Assembly: GCA_002712575.1 (NCBI GenBank)
Contig: PATZ01000029.1
Span: 9,395 to 19,977 of the forward strand
DNA length: 10,583 bases
Reading direction: 5' to 3'
Source: Methanobacteriota archaeon
GTDB taxonomy: Archaea; Thermoplasmatota; Poseidoniia; Poseidoniales; Thalassarchaeaceae
Part shown: positions 7,083 to 10,583 of the stretch, piece after piece
Numbering within the stretch: position 1 is the first letter of the stretch
How the letters are laid out: every line of letters starts with the position of its first letter
Notes under the pieces: generated by a model
The model's database searches: none
What the model was told of the DNA's origin: nothing
The model's input: only the letters and a program-made list of their open reading frames with translations
Made by a program: the position numbers and the translations under genes

Positions 7083-8198
7083 TCACTCTTCTTCTTCTTG
7101 ATTGATTTTCTTTATTGAAAATGGTAAAATCAACAAGATAACTAATGCAGTTATGATATGTCCTATTGCAGTTGTCTGTAATAGACTACTTTCGGTTAAT
7201 TGTTCAGAAAGTATAGTAAGTGAACTTATGCTACCTGCATACATGTATCCAAATGAAATGCCCCAAAATATGGCAGATCCACCTCCAAAGATATCAATGC
7301 CCTTTTTCTTACCTCTATTTATCATTGAGGTTACAGCGAAAAATATTGTTATAATCATTAGCAAACCTTCTTCAACAAGCATTAATCCATCAACAGAATC
7401 TACTAACCAGGTATTTCTTCTCCATGCGCTTAATATGTGCCAACTAGAAGCAAAAATTAACACACTCATAAATAAGTCTCCTAAATGTCCTTTTTCGCCT
7501 AAATTTTTTCTTACACCGGAAGTGTAATTATCCATAAAATAACTTATTATGGCAATTATTAAAAAGAATAAAAACCATAAAATATGGACTTTTATATTTG
7601 ATTCTGCTACGTTTTCTGCACCATAACCAAACCACCAAACAAGAGGAATAAATATCATTATTAGACCGAGAGTTCTGAAGAGAATATTATGTTTTGAAAT
7701 CTTACTTTGTTTTAATGAATCTCTCTTTTCTATAAACATCAGACTACCAAACACAAGGGACACACCTTGCCCTATTGAAAGCAATATGAATAGTGAACTC
7801 ATAAAAAAGTTAATATTTTTTATTTCAAACAAACTATTTATAATTATTAACTGCAAGATCGTAATTATAACTACTGGGACTAAAGATATAGATGCTTTAA
7901 TAAAGTATTTTTTGGTAAATATACCCTCTCCATCGTCATTTACATTGAATATCATTTCTCCAAATCTTGATGAGATAATTATCGCTATAATGACATATGA
8001 GATTGATAATGAAAGAAAAATCGAGCTTCCATTCATTCCGAGATATCCGAGTTCATACTTCATTAACGTGTATATTATTGAAGTATTCAATAATAATATA
8101 ATTAAATGCGATAAAGTCGATGGGTTCAAAATAGTCATGAAAAAACTATTCTCGCTCCTCCCCCCTATTTGTTCCATAATCTGCCGAAGAACCATCAT
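7083..8198 (-). CDS. Polytopic membrane protein, about ten helices, function unknown
   Basis: Up to 371 residues, strongly hydrophobic, with about ten predicted membrane helices separated by short loops and a short acidic end (QEEEE). Charged loops include a stretch with NVNDDGEG between helices 2 and 3, and basic runs such as KKYFIK and NRGKKKG. I see no transporter, protease or enzyme signature and do not recognise a family. The start is uncertain: ATG codons lie at 8198, 8195 and 8177, and a GGGGGGAGGAG run downstream of them is too far from the next ATG (8138) to be convincing. Codon use is very AT-rich, even against its neighbours. Its stop is flush with that of the FtsZ-family gene, and it is divergent from the RNase P protein gene. 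Confidence 0.75.
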   Translation of the reverse strand: MMVLRQIMEQIGGRSENSFFMTILNPSTLSHLIILLLNTSIIYTLMKYELGYLGMNGSSIFLSLSISYVIIAIIISSRFGEMIFNVNDDGEGIFTKKYFIKASISLVPVVIITILQLIIINSLFEIKNINFFMSSLFILLSIGQGVSLVFGSLMFIEKRDSLKQSKISKHNILFRTLGLIMIFIPLVWWFGYGAENVAESNIKVHILWFLFFLIIAIISYFMDNYTSGVRKNLGEKGHLGDLFMSVLIFASSWHILSAWRRNTWLVDSVDGLMLVEEGLLMIITIFFAVTSMINRGKKKGIDIFGGGSAIFWGISFGYMYAGSISSLTILSEQLTESSLLQTTAIGHIITALVILLILPFSIKKINQEEEE

Positions 8199-8227
8199 TG
8201 GTTAAGTTAAACCCCCTGTCGGAACGC
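8199..8227. promoter_or_regulatory. Short divergent promoter region
   Basis: Only 29 bases separate the outermost ATG of the membrane protein from the ATG of the Pop5-like gene. It contains the nearly symmetric GGTTAAGTTAAACC (8200-8213), which lies about 20-25 bases before 8228 on one strand and before 8177 on the other. A shared TATA-like element is possible, and this position favours 8177 as the true membrane protein start. Confidence 0.3.
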
Positions 8228-8515
8228 ATGGGACGAGTTTCTAAAGTCGCAAGAGGCAAGCACCGATGGATTGGAGTTAGAGGGGATAAAAGATATGAAT
8301 CAAGAGGAGAATTGATGGACATTATTTCCGATATTCTTGAACAATGTGAGTGGAGATTATATGATGTCAGATTTATCGATCAAATGTGCTTTTTCATTAT
8401 TAAAACACAACTACAAGATTATGAAAAATCACTCAATCTTATCAATTCACATAATTCATTTGAAACATTAACTAGTTCAGGTAAAATCAATCGAATTAGA
8501 GAAAGAATATTTTAG
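8228..8515 (+). CDS. rnp2: Probable RNase P protein component 2 (Pop5/Rpp14 family)
   Basis: A small basic protein of 95 residues. The pattern fits archaeal Pop5: an N-terminal basic segment leading into a first strand (KHRWIGVRG), a conserved SRGEL-type helix start (here ESRGELMDIISDILE), a central strand with LYDVRFI, a strand CFFIIKT followed by a helix that in Pop5 reads VRAALALI (here YEKSLNLINSH), and a C-terminal TSSGKINRIRERIF equivalent to the G-x-SGTI-x-x-A motif. Pop5 pairs with Rpp30 and helps the RNase P RNA cut tRNA precursors. Identification is by pattern only, since this family is poorly conserved. The ATG at 8228 is preferred over an upstream TTG (8198) that would overlap the divergent gene. 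Its stop overlaps the convergent ligase gene by three bases. Confidence 0.6.
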   Translation: MGRVSKVARGKHRWIGVRGDKRYESRGELMDIISDILEQCEWRLYDVRFIDQMCFFIIKTQLQDYEKSLNLINSHNSFETLTSSGKINRIRERIF

Positions 8516-9864
8516 TGCATAAAAAATTTCCAATCTATTTTTTCCAAATCGGTAATATTAATTGTTTCACGATTGCCCAAAATATCTAATCCTCCACCTT
8601 CTGAAATCCCAATTATTCTAAAGTTATTTTTTTTGTATTTTATTGTAACTCCTCTTGAAAATATTTGTGAAAGTGCCTTCCATGATAGACTTTCCATTTC
8701 TTGAGAGCTTATGTCAGGTAATAGATAATGTTCTTCAAGATTTGAAGAAAGAGCAACATCTACCATCTTATAGATTTCGATATTTTCCATTTCACCTAAT
8801 GTCTCATCCCATCCAGAAGATGTGAATAATTCCTCATTAGTTCTTTTTGTTCTGTTGATGCCTACGCCTACTCTCAAAGACTCATCTTCACTATCTGATT
8901 CAATCAATATTCCTCCCATTTTTCTGAAGTCATTACTCAATAGGTCGTTTGGCCATTTTAGTCCAATTTTTAATAGACTAGCAACTGAAGCACCAACAGT
9001 AATCTGTAATATGCCAGGCGAGATTTCTTCGAGAATAGTTTTTGGTATTTTCCATGTTGCCACCATATCACCATCAATGGATTGCCAATCGGTATTTCTT
9101 CTTCCCCTGCCCTTAGTCTGATTTTTTGCCATTATTCTGTTCCAATATTTATTGTCAACTTTCTTCAATTCATCCATAGTGCTCTCACACTCATCAATAA
9201 CTATTGGCATACTATTTCCTCCTGGTTTCCAAAATGCGTGAACTTCTAGTTTTTCATCGCCTATTATTTCTTCAGTAATTTTTCTTCCAGACCATCCTTT
9301 TTCTTTCCATAACTCAGGTGTGCTATTACTTTCGGGAAACGTTCTAAAAAGTAACATTACTAAACACTCATCAGAAATTTCACACATCTCCAAAGTATCA
9401 CTTAATTTTTTATTCCATCCTCCATTTTCCAGATCTAAATAAGCTGCATCTTCAATATATTCTAGTTTATTTGCTTCTTCAACTATCGGATTTAAATATG
9501 GTAAATTCCAAATAATGATGTCAATTTCATCTGAAATATTTATATTTTCACCAATTCCACCTTCTTCTATTGATATTGAATTTTCTAGATTATACTTCTT
9601 TACATTTCCTCGAGCACTAGAAACAGCATATGGATTTACATCATAAGCTAAGACCTTCCATCCCAATGTTGCTAATAGCATTGACAAAGCTCCTGACCCG
9701 CACCCTATTTCTAGAGCTAAACCTTGATGTTTTTTCATTTTTAATATTGCATTTGCCATCAGATAAGTATCTTCTCTTGGAGGGTATACTGTCTTATGGG
9801 TTTCTAAATTCCAATCACAAATATTTTTTATCTGAAATTTATTCTGTTTAAATGGAAAATCCAT
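8512..9864 (-). CDS. Fusion of HemK2/Mtq2-like methyltransferase and biotin-protein ligase
   Basis: Two enzymes in one 450-residue chain. Residues 20-215 are a class I methyltransferase: VYPPREDTYLM (26-36), SAM-binding LEIGCGSG (51-58), acidic YDVNP (74-78) and NLPY (120-123). NLPY stands where glutamine N5-methyltransferases have NPPY. Together with the YPPREDT start this points to the HemK2/Mtq2 group that methylates the GGQ glutamine of release factor aRF1. Residues 217-450 are a biotin-protein ligase: DECESTMDEL (substrate-entry strand), QTKGRGRRN (249-257, biotinyl-AMP loop), KWPND (303-307), and RKMGGILIE (314-322) containing the catalytic lysine K315. There is no N-terminal DNA-binding domain, so this is a ligase only, acting on biotin carrier domains of carboxylases. 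AAGGAC lies upstream of the ATG at 9864. The fusion shows no internal stop or frame break. Confidence 0.9.
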   Translation of the reverse strand: MDFPFKQNKFQIKNICDWNLETHKTVYPPREDTYLMANAILKMKKHQGLALEIGCGSGALSMLLATLGWKVLAYDVNPYAVSSARGNVKKYNLENSISIEEGGIGENINISDEIDIIIWNLPYLNPIVEEANKLEYIEDAAYLDLENGGWNKKLSDTLEMCEISDECLVMLLFRTFPESNSTPELWKEKGWSGRKITEEIIGDEKLEVHAFWKPGGNSMPIVIDECESTMDELKKVDNKYWNRIMAKNQTKGRGRRNTDWQSIDGDMVATWKIPKTILEEISPGILQITVGASVASLLKIGLKWPNDLLSNDFRKMGGILIESDSEDESLRVGVGINRTKRTNEELFTSSGWDETLGEMENIEIYKMVDVALSSNLEEHYLLPDISSQEMESLSWKALSQIFSRGVTIKYKKNNFRIIGISEGGGLDILGNRETINITDLEKIDWKFFMH

Positions 9865-10026
9865 GAGTATCTGTCCTTTTTTTTCAAAAACATTTATCCC
9901 TTAAGCGCTATATCAAGAATTGACAACAGATTACCCTCTGGAGTTCCGACTCTTGCTCTTAGCGGTGCTTGTTTAGTTACTTTCTTAAACCCCTCCTAGG
10001 ACGGGTAATAGCCCAGCATATGCTAT
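9865..10026. other. Non-coding region upstream of tRNA-Lys
   Basis: No reading frame longer than about 20 codons looks real here. The left end carries the promoter of the methyltransferase-ligase gene. TTTCTTAAAC near 9981-9990 could be the TATA element of the tRNA, which would leave a leader of 10-20 bases to be trimmed by RNase P. Just before the tRNA, AGCATATGCT (10016-10025) is a perfect 10-base palindrome. It is extended by GCCC on its left and by ATGGGC, which runs into the tRNA 5' end, on its right. Confidence 0.5.
9891..9898 (-). promoter_or_regulatory. TATA-like box of the methyltransferase-ligase gene
   Basis: GATAAATG on the minus strand is centred about 30 bases upstream of the ATG at 9864. 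This would give a transcript with little or no leader. An AAGGAC at 9873-9878 would then lie at or before the transcript start, so the mode of initiation is unclear. Confidence 0.35.
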
Positions 10027-10100
10027 GGGCCTGTAGCTTAGTCAGGTAGAGCGACGGGCTTTTAACCCGTCGGCCGCGGGTTCGAATCCCGTCAGGCCCG
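10027..10100 (+). tRNA. tRNA-Lys (anticodon UUU)
   Basis: Folds as a complete cloverleaf. The acceptor stem GGGCCTG pairs with CAGGCCC, followed by discriminator G. The D arm is GCTT/GAGC with an AGTCAGGTA loop. The anticodon stem ACGGG/CCCGT carries the loop CTTTTAA, giving anticodon UUU. A 5-base variable loop is followed by the T arm GCGGG-TTCGAAT-CCCGT. CCA is not encoded: CCT follows the discriminator. No intron is present. It lies 49 bases before rpoH. Confidence 0.96.
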
Positions 10101-10120
10101 CCTGAATAAGCTCCAAGCCC

Positions 10121-10129
10121 ATATTTATC
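10121..10129 (+). promoter_or_regulatory. TATA box of rpoH
   Basis: ATATTTATC is centred 25 bases before the ATG at 10150, as expected for a leaderless archaeal transcript. This suggests that rpoH, and probably the polymerase genes after it, are transcribed separately from the tRNA. Confidence 0.5.
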
Positions 10130-10149
10130 TGGACAAGGGGATCACATAT

Positions 10150-10583
10150 ATGGCAGTAAAAAGTTCAACAAAAAAACGGCTAATAGAACTAGGAGTTCCT
10201 GAAGACAGGGCACACAAATTAGCCGATGATGCTAATATGGACGCTATTAAAAGAATGACTGTAGAACAAGTTGCTAAAAAAGTAGATCTTGAGATGGGTA
10301 GTGCAGATTTGGAACTCATCATGGGAGTCATTAGGGAACAAATGGCATCTAGAAAGAGGAGTAGAAGCGGTAGAATTACCATTTCTAGAAATGCTTTATT
10401 GGACGAAGACATCCCTCAAGGAGAAGATCGATTTAATGTATTGAACCATATTTTAGTTCCTCATCATGAATTAGTACCAATTGAAGATGAAGAAAAGGTA
10501 TTATCACCATGGAATTTGATGGAAAAGGATTTTGAAGGAAATAATAGACTTGCAAAAGAACTTTTACCAAAGATATTGATTAC
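10150..10583 (+). CDS. rpoH: DNA-directed RNA polymerase subunit H with N-terminal extension, partial
   Basis: The window holds the first 144 codons; the rest lies beyond the right edge. Residues 94-144 match the start of archaeal RpoH, the equivalent of the C-terminal assembly domain of eukaryotic Rpb5: FNVLNHILVPHHELVP, then an acidic helix, then LAKELLPKILI leading into the expected TDP. RpoH sits at the jaw of RNA polymerase near incoming DNA. Archaeal RpoH is normally only about 80 residues and begins close to the VLxHxLVPxH motif. Here about 90 extra residues precede it: a helical domain (about 5-65, including RLIELGVPEDRAHKLADDANM) that could be a helix-hairpin-helix or similar fold, and a basic linker (ASRKRSRSGR, 66-75). 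The ATG at 10150 agrees with the TATA box. In related archaea rpoB and rpoA follow. Confidence 0.85.
   Translation, partial: MAVKSSTKKRLIELGVPEDRAHKLADDANMDAIKRMTVEQVAKKVDLEMGSADLELIMGVIREQMASRKRSRSGRITISRNALLDEDIPQGEDRFNVLNHILVPHHELVPIEDEEKVLSPWNLMEKDFEGNNRLAKELLPKILI

Noticed and set aside
7102-8205. Plus-strand frames of 141 and 139 codons
   Set aside because: They are the complement of the membrane protein gene; hydrophobic helices are seen on the minus strand with regular spacing.
10125-10412. Minus-strand frame of 95 codons
   Set aside because: It lies opposite rpoH, which has recognisable family motifs and a promoter.
1-10583. CRISPR arrays, insertion sequences, integrase or attachment sites
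   Set aside because: No regularly spaced repeats, transposase motifs or tRNA-end duplication were seen; the window looks like core genome.

Overview
The window looks like an AT-rich piece of an aerobic euryarchaeal genome, most likely a planktonic Thermoplasmatota lineage such as Marine Group II (Poseidoniales). The archaeal marks are an RpoH (Rpb5-type) RNA polymerase subunit, a probable Pop5-type RNase P protein, an FtsZ-family GTPase, a tRNA-Lys with no encoded CCA, and TATA-like boxes about 25 nt upstream of several start codons, as expected for leaderless archaeal transcripts. The taxon is an inference from gene content, not a database match.

Positions 1-5697 (minus strand) form one tightly packed operon of five genes, read from right to left. 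It begins with a secreted, membrane-anchored protein carrying a CTCH motif, followed by a small two-helix membrane protein, a Rieske iron-sulfur protein and a b6-type cytochrome b. The last gene is a very large protein that fuses the subunit-IV (PetD-like) half of cytochrome b to an extracytoplasmic domain and then to a cytoplasmic HdrD/GlpC-like module with two ferredoxin clusters and two CCG cysteine domains. The genes overlap by ATGA or have their ribosome binding sites on the preceding stop codon, so they should be made together as one bc/b6f-like quinol-oxidising complex. The cytochrome b keeps the cysteine that covalently holds heme ci (cn) in b6f complexes. A cytoplasmic iron-sulfur module tied to such a complex suggests an electron path between the cytoplasm and the inner quinone site. 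This is the most interesting part of the window.

Positions 5698-7082 hold a divergent promoter region, a small TPR-like protein and a compact FtsZ-family protein with intact GTPase motifs (plus strand). The FtsZ-family gene abuts, stop to stop, a ten-helix membrane protein of unknown function (7083-8198, minus). A probable Pop5/Rnp2 gene (8228-8515, plus) is divergent from that membrane protein. It overlaps, stop to stop, a two-domain gene fusing a HemK2/Mtq2-like methyltransferase to a biotin-protein ligase (8512-9864, minus). A 162-base non-coding stretch, tRNA-Lys(UUU) and the start of rpoH, with an unusual N-terminal extension, complete the window.
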